64,000 nucleotides of DNA. It comes from Isoetes taiwanensis (Eukaryota > Streptophyta > Lycopodiopsida > Isoetales > Isoetaceae). The notes below the pieces were generated by a model. That model saw nothing but the letters and a program-made list of their open reading frames with translations. It made no database searches and was not told where the DNA came from. The DNA is taken from assembly GCA_021234155.1 (NCBI GenBank), contig JAJEKV010000059.1:2434182-2498181 (forward strand). Reading direction: 5' to 3'. Made by a program: the position numbers and the translations under genes. Shown here in pieces: positions 53,107 to 64,000 of this stretch. The number at the start of each line of letters is the position of its first letter. The stretch's first letter is position 1.

Positions 53107-54479
53107 CAATGTTGGAAGACAACTGGAAAGGTAAGGGAATGTTTTGGTTGTGTCAAGCAATTGGAGGTTCCTTGCATCATGCCATGGCCTATGAATAGTG
53201 TTCAGTTTGTGGAGGATTACCTTTTTCCAGAGCCAGAGGTTGTTGGGGATAATGATTGTCTTGATCCTGATCCATTGGCAGTGGGTACCCTGAACCTAGG
53301 CAAACGGGGAGAAGTATCAGTTGTCAGACATTATCTTAGCAAGAGAGCCAAGTTGATTAGTGATACAACACCTGAGACTATGTTGAAGGTTAGGGGCTTA
53401 CATTGTTGTTGGGCTAGTTGTATGCAATTCTTTACAAGAGAACAATTGGTGGAAGCAAGAGCCACTATTCAAGAGTATACTGTTGATGAAAGAAGGACCT
53501 ACATGTACTCAATTTTCGAGCATGCACTTCAGGATGAAAGAGATCCAAAAAATAAAAGATACCCTTTGCTAGGCAAATGGATATGTAAAAAAGCATGGCG
53601 GAGTATCCATGCAATTCCAGATTCATCATGGTACAATTACAAAAAAAAGCAGGCAGAAGGGACAAGGATTGCTTTGCATGGAAATAATGGCTTGTTGAGA
53701 CCAACCGCTAGGACATTGGCTGCGAGGGAGATATTTGAAAAATATATTGAGTTCAATGCAGAGTGTATGCCACACAAAAGCAGAAGGGATGAGAAGAGAA
53801 CAGCAGTTGTTGAGAAAAGGTTACCATCACATTGTACTCAAAAAAGTATTTTGGAGGAAGTGAATTCCCTACTTCGAGAATTGGAAATTCCTCCAATATC
53901 CCAACCTAGCTTTAGTAGGCTATGGAAGAAGCATTTCAATCATGTGACCATAGCAACTTCAAACAACTTTGCAACCAGAGTCAAAGGGCTAGGATCTAGT
54001 GCACAGGTTGGACCTTCACGTGCTAGAGCTCAAGATCTGCCTAGAAGGCTCCTCGTGCAACCCAATAATTGTGCTTGGGGTTTTTGATGCCTGGGCATAC
54101 CCATGAGGATGTGGATGCATTTTTTGGCAAGTATAGTTGTGTACTGAAGCAGCACTACTCCAAACCCTATAGGCTCTCTCGTAAAAGAGTGCCTGATTGG
54201 AAGAGTTTTGTGGATGGTTATACCTTGGATCTTGAAGCTCATTCTAGGCCTCTTCAATTCACCACTTTCTGGGTGGGAGATGGGATTCCAATATTTCAAT
54301 GGAAGACGAGACCTTCAGAGGAAGAGTGGAGAGGAGGGGAGGAAATATGGCATAGGGATGAGAATAGCAAGCCTATGATGCCTCCAGGTAGAAATGTGAG
54401 GATTACAATACCTCAAGAGACAAGGAAGAAGGCTATGATATCTTTGGGGTTGCTTGAAGAAACTGAAAGAATTATGTAA
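53107..54479 (+). pseudogene. Transposase-like protein with GHTHED motif, internally deleted and frameshifted
   Basis: One frame (starting by 53161, open upstream to about 53107) encodes 308 residues: SVVRHYLSKRAKL, LKVRGLHCCWASCMQFFTRE, YPLLGKWICKKAWRSIHAIP and LEIPPISQPSFSRLWKKHFN. A one-base shift near 54070-54085 leads to the second frame with FLMPGHTHEDVDAFFGKYSC and DWKSFVDGYTLDLEAH, to a stop at 54477-54479. GHTHEDVD is the signature of the DUF7869-type transposase-like family found in many eukaryotes. The catalytic middle, normally several hundred residues between these parts, is missing, so the copy is dead. No terminal repeats were identified. Confidence 0.55.
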
Positions 54480-57099
54480 ATTTTCTTCTTCACGTCTTTT
54501 GCAATATGTGTTATTTTGTCAAGTATTGGCTTTTTTGTGAATTATATGAAATTACATTTGCATACTTTTTGGGTGAAACGGGTAAATTTTTATATGCTAC
54601 TAAAAAGGCACACTTTGAAAACACTCCAAAAATTACGACATATTCTAAATTTATTTGAATGATGGTTGAACACTGTCGTTAAGAAAATGTGATAGGATAA
54701 TGTTCAGATTTTAAAACTCTCAGAACAGATGCCCCTCGAGAAATGAATACATTTCACCTTATGTGACTTGCAGCAGCAAAGATTCTCGTTTTTTCAAGGA
54801 TCACGGCCAAGCTTATATGCCTAATTAAAAAACCATGTATATTCTTTCCTGCAGGATCAAATATCACAAATTTGACCCATCTGCATGCAAAATAAAGCAA
54901 ATGACTTAAAAGACATGAAAGTTTGAAGTGGTTTGCTCTCTACCTTTACGTCGGATAAATATACAAAACCATGATGTGTTTGCTCTTTTGGACGAAGAGA
55001 GATAAAACATCTCTCATATCCTGGAAGGCTTCAGCGTGATACCTCTAATGGAAACCTCAAACTCAAAAGACTCAGTTTTTGCATCTGATATATTTTGTCT
55101 TTATAGAAAGGAAAGCATCAAAGTGAGTATAGAAAGGAAAGCATCAACGTGGGCATCTCAAATAAGAACCATAAAACCTCAGTTATGGACTCGAATATAC
55201 AGATCTACCTCATTGTGCTCTGTGACCAAGAAAATACATTGACTTCCACATCTTCTTAGCTTCTTCATTAAAACACTTGGATGCTAAGAGGAACTACTAA
55301 GAAAATTAATGATTTCTTTATTGCAAATGTTACATAAGAAAAGACATACCTGTTCATTACAAATGCACTGGTACTTGTACTTGATAGCCACCTAGGCTCT
55401 ATAGAATAGCATCAAGATGTTTATCTGAGCAGCCAAAGGGTACATGCTTCTAGAGGTGCTGCAAAAAGATAGAATGAAGTTAGAGTTTAACATGGAAGCA
55501 GGGTTCCTATTATAGAGACGGTTGTACAATTGGAATCCAAGAAATTACTATCTAAACAGCAAAAAGATCATCATAGATCAAGGTCCAAATACAATTAAAT
55601 AACTCCAAGACATACCTGGGCCATCTAATAGTACCTCTGGAGCCAAGGCCATGAGACCAAAAGTGCAAAGCAAAGGATGCTGGAAATTAAGGTCAAAGTT
55701 ATCACATGAAAGTCATCATATGCATGTGTCGAAAGTAGAAAAATAAAGCATAGTCTTTCTGTGCATGTGTTGAAAGTAGCAAAATAAATCATCATATCGA
55801 CAACATCCAAGAGACATGCTCCAAAAAAACCTTCTACAGACTCAATGTAAGAAATCACTGCCATAACCATTGAGCAATGCTGAAGGTCTTTTCATATACT
55901 TATCTTCACAGAGAATTACAAATGACATGCAGCAACAATATTGACAATGATTGTCCATAATAAACTTGCACAAAAAGTAAAGATATTGACCTTCTCAGCT
56001 ACGGTCCAACCTGATAAGAAGTAATGGTTCAGAACTTGAAAATCAGAACCTGAAAATCAAAGCCATCTATTGATATGAAGGTACATTAGGTTATGCAGGC
56101 ATTTGAAACTTACAAACATGTGAAAAGCCTCCTCTAAATATAATATTGTCTGACTCAAAAAAAGTGGGGACGCAACTGCATAGATACTAATAATGAAACT
56201 CTATAACTATTTGTATTCTCACCTATGAAACTCTTTTTCAGGCTGCAAAGGTCATATACCTTCTCTATTCGAAGTTCCTGCTATAATCTAAACCCCATGT
56301 CCAAAAACATGTCCCTTGCAGTGAGTAAGATTGTCTGTTTGATATGAACTCTAGGCACAACATTGTCAGCATTTTTCTTAACTGCACATCCCGACAACTA
56401 CAAAACTCGGTTTTGATTCTCATTATTGTATTGAATATGATTACTCTAGTATTATGCAACATAAAGCCTTCAAGTATTCCATCTTATCAAACATACGGAA
56501 GAAAAGAAGGAAGAAAAGGAATACCATTAAGCTGGGTAAGAAGCAGAGGTAGAGGCAAGAAAGAGTTGCAAATCTTCAGAGGTCTATACAACAGAGCAAA
56601 AGCCCGTCCTTGAATATGGTATACCTGCAATAATAATAGATATATAAATCAGACATAGCAGGGAAGCCGAAACCTCATTTGTTGGATGAATACGAAACAC
56701 AACCTTCAGTCCTGATAGTTTGCCGTAGGAGATAAGCCCTACTGTCAAATCCAAGCAATCACCTCAAAGACATCTGACATTTGATGACGCTCAGAAGGAT
56801 GCCGACACCAATTCGGATCTACCCATTTCATGAAGAAAACCAAATTGCCAACAAATTCATCAAACTTAAAGGAGTAGAAATCTAAACGCATGCCAATCCA
56901 ATTGGCCAGCATGCATGCCTCCAGAGCTGCAAGGACGGATAAAGGCATCCGCTAAAGGCTCGGAATGGATCGAGCAATCCCAAAACCTAAATTTAATAAT
57001 CATATGAAAATCCACAAACCCGATTTTTGGAATACCTGTAAATTTTTCCGGCCGGTAGAAGCTCCTAGACCTTAGAAAACTTACCTGAAAATAAAATCC
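54480..57099. other. No recognisable gene
   Basis: AT-rich sequence with short frames only. Duplicated text such as GCATGTGT-GAAAGTAG-AAAATAAA occurs near 55722 and 55762, and GTATAGAAAGGAAAGCATCA is repeated near 55100. A dinucleotide-free but purine-rich (GAAAAGAAGGAAGAAAAGGA) stretch lies at 56500-56520. Confidence 0.5.
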
Positions 57100-57205
57100 A
57101 AAAAGTTTGCGGCATGTCCACTTATACCCACGGTGCACCCCCACTTATACCGTGACGTATCACGACTATTTGTACGTATAGCGTATAAATACGTGGAACG
57201 TCACA
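57100..57205 (-). mobile_element. 3' LTR start of a Ty3-type element, with polypurine tract
   Basis: On the minus strand AAGGAGGAGAGAA is directly followed by TGTGACGTTCCACGTATTTA. A polypurine tract touching a TG-initiated LTR is the classical 3' LTR boundary, and the preceding text (GATGCTGAGGACATCATCAT) resembles the end of Ty3 polyproteins of plants. The LTR itself appears short or cut near 57100. Confidence 0.6.
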
Positions 57206-60200
57206 TTCTCTCCTCCTTGAAAATGATGATGTCCTCAGCATCAAGGGTAAGCCAGGGTCACGAAACGCTCCCATGTACAGGTGACGAGGTAGACGGTAAG
57301 GTCTCCCCTCCTTGAAGAGGTGATGTGAGGTTATAAGTCACACAGAAGTCGCCATGTTCAAAGTGATCAATTTTGAAATGACTTGTCATGTGCAATTTAT
57401 AGGTAATACGGCAGACAACTTAATGGAAATGTGCGATAGAAATGCACATGTAAGGTTCAAGCTAGTTTGAGATCGAACAGTGCAAAAGGAAAAGTAAAGG
57501 AGTAAATAAGATGGTAGGTAATATAACTCCATGTAGTTCATGGTGGCAATCATACGTGTAGACACGGAAAGGTCCGTTGACGAGAACAGGTGGTTTAGAT
57601 ATAGATAGAGTGGGGCAGGAGTTGGTATGCGACAACTATAGTACGCCATACTGCACTGCAAGCGGAAGGGTAGGAAGTTTTACTAAGGGCTGAGGACTAA
57701 ATGGAATAGTAAATATCCCATTAATAGATCGGTAATCTGGTTAAAATACTAGAGGTTTGGAATAACGAGTGGAAATATATCCGTCGTGGATCTTTATTGC
57801 AGGGAAAGAAATGGATATCATAAGATGTGTGATCCCATGGAATCACTGGAATTGAAGGGATCTGAGAAGGGATACTTAATAGTTACGGCAATCTGGTGGT
57901 TATTTGGCATATATATACGATGTTGGTGGTGCGTTAAGTTGGCCATTGATGAAGAGGATACGAGTCGCTTTATGATGATACTAAATATACCACCACCATA
58001 CAGGTGAGAGTGAATTGGCCAAGGGTTAGGGCCATACGACAGGTTACAGGGGTAACGTACCAAGGTACGAGCTAATTCATTAGAAGTGGCAGCTCCGATA
58101 ATGGTGGCAAAAATATAGAAGTCCAATGCTACATTGTAAACTATTGCGATTGATTTGAGGTATGATTCATTGGAAAATGAAGATGAATGTCGTGTAACGA
58201 CGGCGGTTCATGAATTATGGATTATTAAATAATCCAAATTTTGCGTCTAAGTTCCTTAGATTTACAACGTAGATGCAAGGGTACGGGTCTGGACATATAA
58301 GGACGTAATTTTTAGACGATGAATTTATATTCACGTCCATTCCGGCGAGGTGGCCAAGTGTGGAACATAGTGTATCCACAGAATGGAAAGAATTGCAGGC
58401 GAAAATAAGCAAAGGCAAGAAGTGGCTGCTTATACGTCCAAGAGGACGGAAAAGACCAATTGCGAGTAGATGATGCAATTGTCCAGAAGCCGTAAGTGGT
58501 GCGGTGATGCCATATTATCATTGGAGGGTGATCTCCAAGAAATGATAGGTAAACATGGTAGTTGTTATAAACAACATTTCAAATAGAGGAGATTAAAAGG
58601 GACACTTTGAATAACTCAAGGTGTGGAATACGACAAGGTAGGTACCTGATGGACAACTTTCCAAGGAGAATGTCCTCTAGACGGGGTACTGTGACTTGGC
58701 TCTCCAGGAGTAGCGTCCAGGTGGTAGATGCGTACTTGGAACATGAGTTCACAACCCATATGATTGTGGATGATGTGACTAGAGCTCGGTGATCAAGCCA
58801 AAGTAGGCTTTGCATATGAGGATTTATGATAGACACTGTGAAGCGGTGGTAAAAACCACGACACCCATGTAGGACAAGATAACAAGCCAAGAAATAGGTT
58901 CGAGAGGAGAAGATGTTGAACTGATGGTGGATTACATAATCCACTAATTTGTCGTATGAAAGTAGATTAAGATGACTTTCTGGAAACAGAGTATACATGG
59001 CAAAATACATGTATAAACATATGGTTGGTGAGGATCGTACTATATAGTTAATGACTATAAACGGAGCTATGTGGCTATATCTAGCAACCTTATACGACAC
59101 TAGACTTTAGTAGTATGAGATACTACATGATTGATACGGGAAGGCTGTCGAGTTTGGCATTCGAATTCATACTAGATACTAATAGGGGCATAGATGAAAA
59201 AAAAAATTAGCCCCGATATGATATACACGAGATAAGAAATTTAAGTGAAGGATATAGCTAGAGTAAATCTAGCATATATGGTGATGCTATATGAACAAAC
59301 ATCCCGAGGATGGCTAGAACAAAGGTGAAAGAACCGGTTAATGTTTCTAATGTCTAAATACCGATGAGCTGATCAGTAGTTAGACGCTGAGGATAGCTAT
59401 TGGGTGAGAGAATAACAAAAGATATATGTTATGTCCTGTCCAATAATGAAAGACACAAAGGATCCGGACGGGAAGGTCTACACCGTGTATGGCTATGACT
59501 TTTAGACCCATAAGAGGTCAAGGAATTGGATATCACTATGGCAGTTGCGAACGAAGGTGCGGACATAAGGGTGTATGGTATGAGATTGGGACAGCAATGC
59601 CCTCGTCTCATTATGAGGGGTCCAAAGACAACAGTTGAATTTAATCAAAAGTTGAAGTGAGTAAGGTAAAGGTGACAAAGCGGAAGGAGCCTTCGGAAAA
59701 GCTCTTCGACTGGGGTAATACTATTTGGAGATTTTCCTGTAACCGCATTCAAGATCACAGGGTATTGACGTACTAAAGTAGCCAGAGGCTCAAAAGGCAT
59801 GGTGGAACTACTCGGGAAGCCCATCAAAATGTGGATAGCATCTACACCAACATAGAGTTGGCCACTCTTTATGGAAAGAAACCGGCGGCTCATCCAAAAT
59901 AGAAAAGCAGACCGAAAATGGGTTTGGTTTGAATGAACTATCAAGGTTACACGTAAGCCAAGTTAGAGCAGAACTCTAGCATTGGGGAGGAAAGCTTATA
60001 TGTTGACCACATACGTATTATGTACACATACGGTAAACATGTTGGTGAAACAAGCTTGACAGTGACATGGAGAGGGAAAGACATGTCGAAGGCCAAACTG
60101 ACAGTGAGGGTTTGGAGGATGTCTGGATTGTGCAAGTCAATCCACTACAAGTTAACAGTAGGATATTGTAGTTGGCATTGAAAATAAATGTCAACGACCA

Positions 60201-60880
60201 GAGAATAAAGCCTAAGATGATGAAGTTGAAGCATACAGTAGTATAAGTTGAGGGTAGGTGGCGGATAGCAGTTACCTACTAAAGCTCAAAATGTGTCTTA
60301 CATAGACACCAAAGATTAAATTACACAATTGATTGAGTCAGGGAAAGATAACCCTTTGGGTTACACGGATGCATAAGTTAGAGATATGTCCGAATTAGAT
60401 CAGACATGGGTGGTTTATAACGAGTTACAAAGTGCAACTCAGGCGCCCTGATGACTCTAGGTGCATTGGCTACTTAAGGTATAAGTATGGCTGGAGGTAA
60501 CTTATGAACCCTGAGATTGCGCAATGTCTAAAGTAGATAATGACAATGGCATATTATGAGGACAAGTCACGTGTAATGCTACAGTAGCAGCATAACATTA
60601 TGACAAAAGATGCCAAGGACTAACATTTGTAGAGGGTGACAATGTGGGTTGATAATCCCCACTGAGACGCGACCTAAAGAACATAATGGTAATGGAGTGT
60701 GCATAACTATAGCCTTGAAACAAGACATTTACAGCTGATGGCAAACACAAGTGGCGTGGATGCCCACATGAAGCTAAGAATATCGGAAGGCTAACTAGGT
60801 TGGTGACCTTGAAGAATAAGGCCCACAACCAAAGGAGAAAAATTGGGGCAATTTTGAAATAGAAGACGAAGTTACTTTAG
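57206..60880 (-). mobile_element. Decayed interior of the Ty3-type element
   Basis: Upstream of the LTR (minus sense) lies 3.7 kb with a moderately GC-poor, stop-ridden text. Frames up to 173 residues (59100-58579) are open, but none shows clear protease, reverse transcriptase, RNase H or integrase motifs, and methylation-type C-to-T decay may have erased them. I therefore call it LTR-element interior mainly from the LTR boundary and orientation. No 5' LTR was found before the SINE-like sequence and the minisatellite. Confidence 0.35.
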
Positions 60881-60898
60881 AAAAGTAGAACAAAAGCT

Positions 60899-61020
60899 AT
60901 AACGTGGTAAATGAGTTTGGCTTGGTGGTAGAAGATCAAGGGTTCAAGTCCTAGCAATAGACTTTTGTAGAAGGGTGTGCTACTCTAGGCAAACAGAATA
61001 TTAGGTATTATTATTATAAG
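60899..61020 (+). mobile_element. tRNA-derived SINE-like sequence
   Basis: TGGCTTGGTGG (60918-60928) resembles an A box and GGTTCAAGTCC (60941-60951) is a perfect B box of a polymerase III promoter. They are 23 bases apart, a little closer than usual. The unit ends in a TATTATTATTAT run, as SINE tails often do. No tRNA fold with an acceptor stem is possible, so it is not a tRNA gene. Confidence 0.55.
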
Positions 61021-61059
61021 AAGGACGTAAAACAAATACACACTGACCCCAATTTTTGG

Positions 61060-61400
61060 TCCACTGTTGAAACTGTTAGTTTTTTTTGGTCCACACATAC
61101 TTTATTCAGAGATCACAGAAAAACCTACGTGTAGATCTGTGGATGTGTGGTTTTGCTGATTGAAGGTGTTGTTTTTAAAGTGGACACGAAATGTCCACAG
61201 TTATTTTTTCAAGGAGTTGTGGTTTTTATTTTTTTGGAGATGTGGTTTTTTAAGGAGGTATGTTTTTTGTTAAAAGAATTATGGTTTTTGGTTTTTGAGG
61301 TTACATTGTTTTTAAGGAGGTGTATTTTTTTGAAACGTGGTTTCTAAGTAAGTGTAGTTTTTAAGAAGGCATTTTTTAAAGGATGTATAGTTCTCTAAAT
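61060..61400. repeat. Degenerate G/T-rich repeat
   Basis: TGTGGTTTTT and TTTAAGGAGGT-type units repeat irregularly, without coding meaning, leading into the minisatellite. Confidence 0.55.
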
Positions 61401-61409
61401 CGGTGTGGT

Positions 61410-64000
61410 TTTTAAGGCTCAAACATGCCACATAGGCTCCAACATACCACCTAGGCTCCAACTATGCCACGTGGGCTCCAACATGCCACCTAGGCTACAC
61501 CATGCCAAGGTGGCTTCAACTTGCCACCTAGGATCCAACATGCCACCTAGGCTCCAACATGCCACCTAGGCACCAACATGCCACCTAGCATGTCGAGGTG
61601 GCTCCAACATGCCACCTAGTCCAACATGCCACCTAGGATCCAACGTGCCACCTAGGCTCAAACATGCCAAGGTGGCTCCAACTTGCCACCTATATAGGGT
61701 CCAACATGCCACCTAGACTCCAACATGCCACCTAACATGCTGAGGTGGCACAAACATGCAACCTAGGCTCCAACATGTCACCTAGACTCCAACTATGCCA
61801 CGTGGGCTCTAACATGCCACCTAGGTTACAACTATGCCATGTGGGCTGCAACATGCCACCTAGGCTCTACCATGCCAAGGTGGCTCAAACATGCCAACTA
61901 GGATCCGACATGCCACCGAGGCTCCAACATGCCACCTAGGCTCAAACGTGCTAGGGTAGGTTCAACTTGCCACCTAGGATCCAACATGCCACCTAGGCTC
62001 CAACTATGCCACGTGGGCTCCAACATGCCACCTAGGCTCCACCATGTCAAGGTGGCTCAAACATGCCACCTAGGCTCCAACATGCCACCTAACATGCTGA
62101 GGTGGCTCAAACATGCCACCTAGGCTCCAACTATGCCACATGGGATCCAACATGCCACCTAGGCTCCAACATGCCACCTAGGCTCAAACATGCCAAGGTG
62201 GGCCCAACTTGCCACCTAGGATCCAACATGCCACCTAGGCTCCAACTATGCCACATGGGCTCCAACATGCCACCTAGACTCCAACTATGCCACATGGGCT
62301 CCAACATGCCACCTAGGCTCCAACTATGCCACCTAGCATGCCGAGGTGGCTCAAACATGCCACCTAGGCTCCAACATGCCACCTAGGCTCCAACTATGCC
62401 ACATGGGCTCCAACATGCCACCTAGGCTCCACCATGCCAAGATGGCTCCAACTTGCCACCTAAGATCCAACATGCCACCTAGGCTCAAACATGCCAAGGT
62501 GGCTCCAACTTGCCACCTGGGATCTGACATGCCACCTAGGCTCCAACTATTCCACGTGGGCTCCAACATGCCACCTAGGCTTCACCATGCCAAGGTGGCT
62601 CCAACTTGCCCCCTGGGATCCGACATGCCACCTAGGCTCAAACATGCCAAGGTGGGTCCAACTTGCGACCCAGGATCCAACATGCCAAGGTGGCTCCAAC
62701 TATGCCACGTGGGCTCCAACATGCCACCTAGACTCCACCATGCCAAGGTGGCTCAAATATGCCACCTAGGATTCAACATGCCACCTAACATGCCGAGGTG
62801 GCTCCAACATGCCACCTAGGCTCCAACATGCCACCTAGGCTCCGATTATGTGACATGGGCTCCAACATGCCACCTACGCTACACCATGCCAACTAGGATC
62901 CAACATGGGCTCCAACTATGCCACATGGGCTCCAACATGCCACATAGGCTCCACCATGCCAAGGTGGCTCCAACTTGCCACCTAGGATCCAACATGCCAC
63001 CTAGGCTCAAACATGCCAAGGTGGCTCCAACTTGCCACCTAGGATCCGACATGCCACCTAGGCTCCAACTATGCCACGTGGGCTCCAACATGCCACCTAG
63101 GCTTCACCATGCCAATGTGGCTCCAACTTGCCACCTAGAATCCAACATGCCACCTAGGCTCAAACATGCCAAGGCGGATCCAACTTGCCACCTAGGATCC
63201 AACATGCCACCTAGACTCCAACTATGCCACGTGGGATCCAACATGCCACATAGCCTCCAACTATACCACATGGGCTCCAATATGCCACCTAGGCTCCACC
63301 ATGCCACCTAGGCTCCAACTATGCCACCTAGCATGCCGAGGTGACTCAAACATGCCACCTAGGCTCCAACGTGCCACCTAGGCTCCAACTATGCCACATG
63401 GGCTTCAACATCCCACCTAGGCTCCACCATGCCAAGGTGGCTCCAACTTGCCACCTAGGATCCAACATGCCACCTAGGCTCAAACATGCCATAGTGGCTC
63501 CAACTTGCCACCTAGGATTCGACATGCCACCTAGTCTACAACTATGCCACGTGGGCTCCAACATGCCACCTAGGCCTCACCATACCAAGGTGGCTCCAAC
63601 TTGCCACCTAGGATCCAACATGCCACCTAGGCTTAAACATGCCAAGGTGGGTCCAGCTTGCCACCTAGGATCCAACATGGCACCTAGGCTCCAACTATGC
63701 CACGTGAGCTCCAACATGCCACCTAGACTCCAACATGCCACATGGGCTCCACCATGGCAAGGTGGCTCAAATATCCCACCTAGGATCAAACATGCCACCT
63801 AACATGCCGAGGTGGCTCAAACATGCCACCTAGGCTCCGATATACGACATGGGCTCCAACATGCCACCTAGGCTACACGATGCCACCTAGGATCCAACAT
63901 GGGCTCCAACTATGCCTCATGGGCTCCAACATGCCACCTAGGCTCCACCATGCCAAGGTGGCTCCAACTTGCCACCTAGGATCCAACATGCCACCTAGGC
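61410..64000. repeat. 19-bp minisatellite with 153-bp higher-order repeat
   Basis: The unit is GCTCCAACATGCCACCTAG (19 bases), with variants ending CCAAGGTGG or CCACGTGG. In the regular part, one 20-base unit (GCTCCAACTATGCCACGTGG) and seven 19-base units form a 153-base higher-order repeat, for example 62909-63061 and the next period from 63062. The array is still running at the window end. Because 153 is divisible by three, it produces open frames of up to 157 residues on the plus strand and shorter ones on the minus strand. These are not genes. Confidence 0.95.

Noticed and set aside
53047-53200. Exon of a host gene reading VIVLADPGQAVNDERLGAIS with continuation to FWLCQAIGGSLHHAMA
   Set aside because: Splice-like ends are present, but no neighbouring exon or family is recognisable, and the transposase-like frame overlaps it.
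60899-60960. tRNA gene
   Set aside because: Good B box and a fair A box, but the spacing is short and no acceptor stem or cloverleaf can be formed; a SINE head fits better.
61745-63802. Long open frames in both strands of the minisatellite (up to 157 residues)
   Set aside because: They follow from the 153-base period being a multiple of three and the lack of stops in the unit; composition is purely repetitive and both strands are open.

Overview
This window is eukaryotic, almost certainly a land-plant nuclear segment. It holds spliced genes with GT-AG introns, a plant family-1 UDP-glycosyltransferase with a PSPG box, a PLS-type pentatricopeptide-repeat remnant, a plant putative-methyltransferase (PMT) remnant, and a kinase with a helical N-terminus of a kind I associate with seed-free plants. 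The sequence is AT-rich, gene-poor and packed with mobile DNA, so a large, repeat-rich genome such as a fern or another seed-free plant is a reasonable guess that I cannot prove. Most coding sequence is broken. The clearest intact gene is the intronless UDP-glycosyltransferase at 39855-41285.

Left part (1-8.9 kb): a SEC11-type signal peptidase gene on the minus strand can be rebuilt exon by exon (8884 down to 6880), but it is a pseudogene. Its last three exons and a hAT-like transposase lying downstream are duplicated in tandem. The outer hAT copy has been split by a LINE carrying only L1-type ORF1. 9-12.7 kb: a TATA box, weak exon-like pieces, a poly(A)-tailed retroposon with an 18-bp target duplication, and a broken proline-rich gene.

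12.7-17 kb is the most unusual region. A multi-exon gene encodes a novel N-terminal domain, a ParB-like domain and a beta-class DNA-methyltransferase-like domain. Its introns and its divergent promoter carry about 15 copies of one palindrome (GGTATAAATTTATACC and variants). The gene is damaged by homopolymer frameshifts, a MITE, stop codons and loss of its 3' end, where it runs into a broken MLKL-like kinase gene (17-18.4 kb).

18.7-47 kb is mostly mobile DNA: a family of GTGGAAACCCTTCC hairpins, a PPR pseudogene, a 2.67-kb TTAA-flanked (piggyBac-type) element whose empty site is present in an inverted duplicate at 41.9-43.7 kb, three Helitron-like 3' termini, a large foldback element, a PMT pseudogene fragment, the UGT gene, and an LTR-like sequence.

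47.7-52.7 kb is a second locus organised around a different palindrome (CACGCCAGGCGTG type). It has eight 87-bp tandem repeats, a short highly acidic protein gene and a proline-rich coiled-coil protein gene. 53-54.5 kb holds a broken GHTHED-type transposase-like gene. 57.1-60.9 kb is a decayed Ty3-type LTR element on the minus strand, followed by a SINE-like sequence. From 61.4 kb to the window end lies a 19-bp minisatellite with an eight-subunit, 153-bp higher-order repeat.

A recurring theme is that several unrelated loci each carry their own private, repeated, palindromic motif. The sites at the ParB/methyltransferase locus are the best candidate for an undescribed self-recognition or regulatory system. 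That function is inference. The palindromes, the domain resemblances and the breaks are what the sequence shows.
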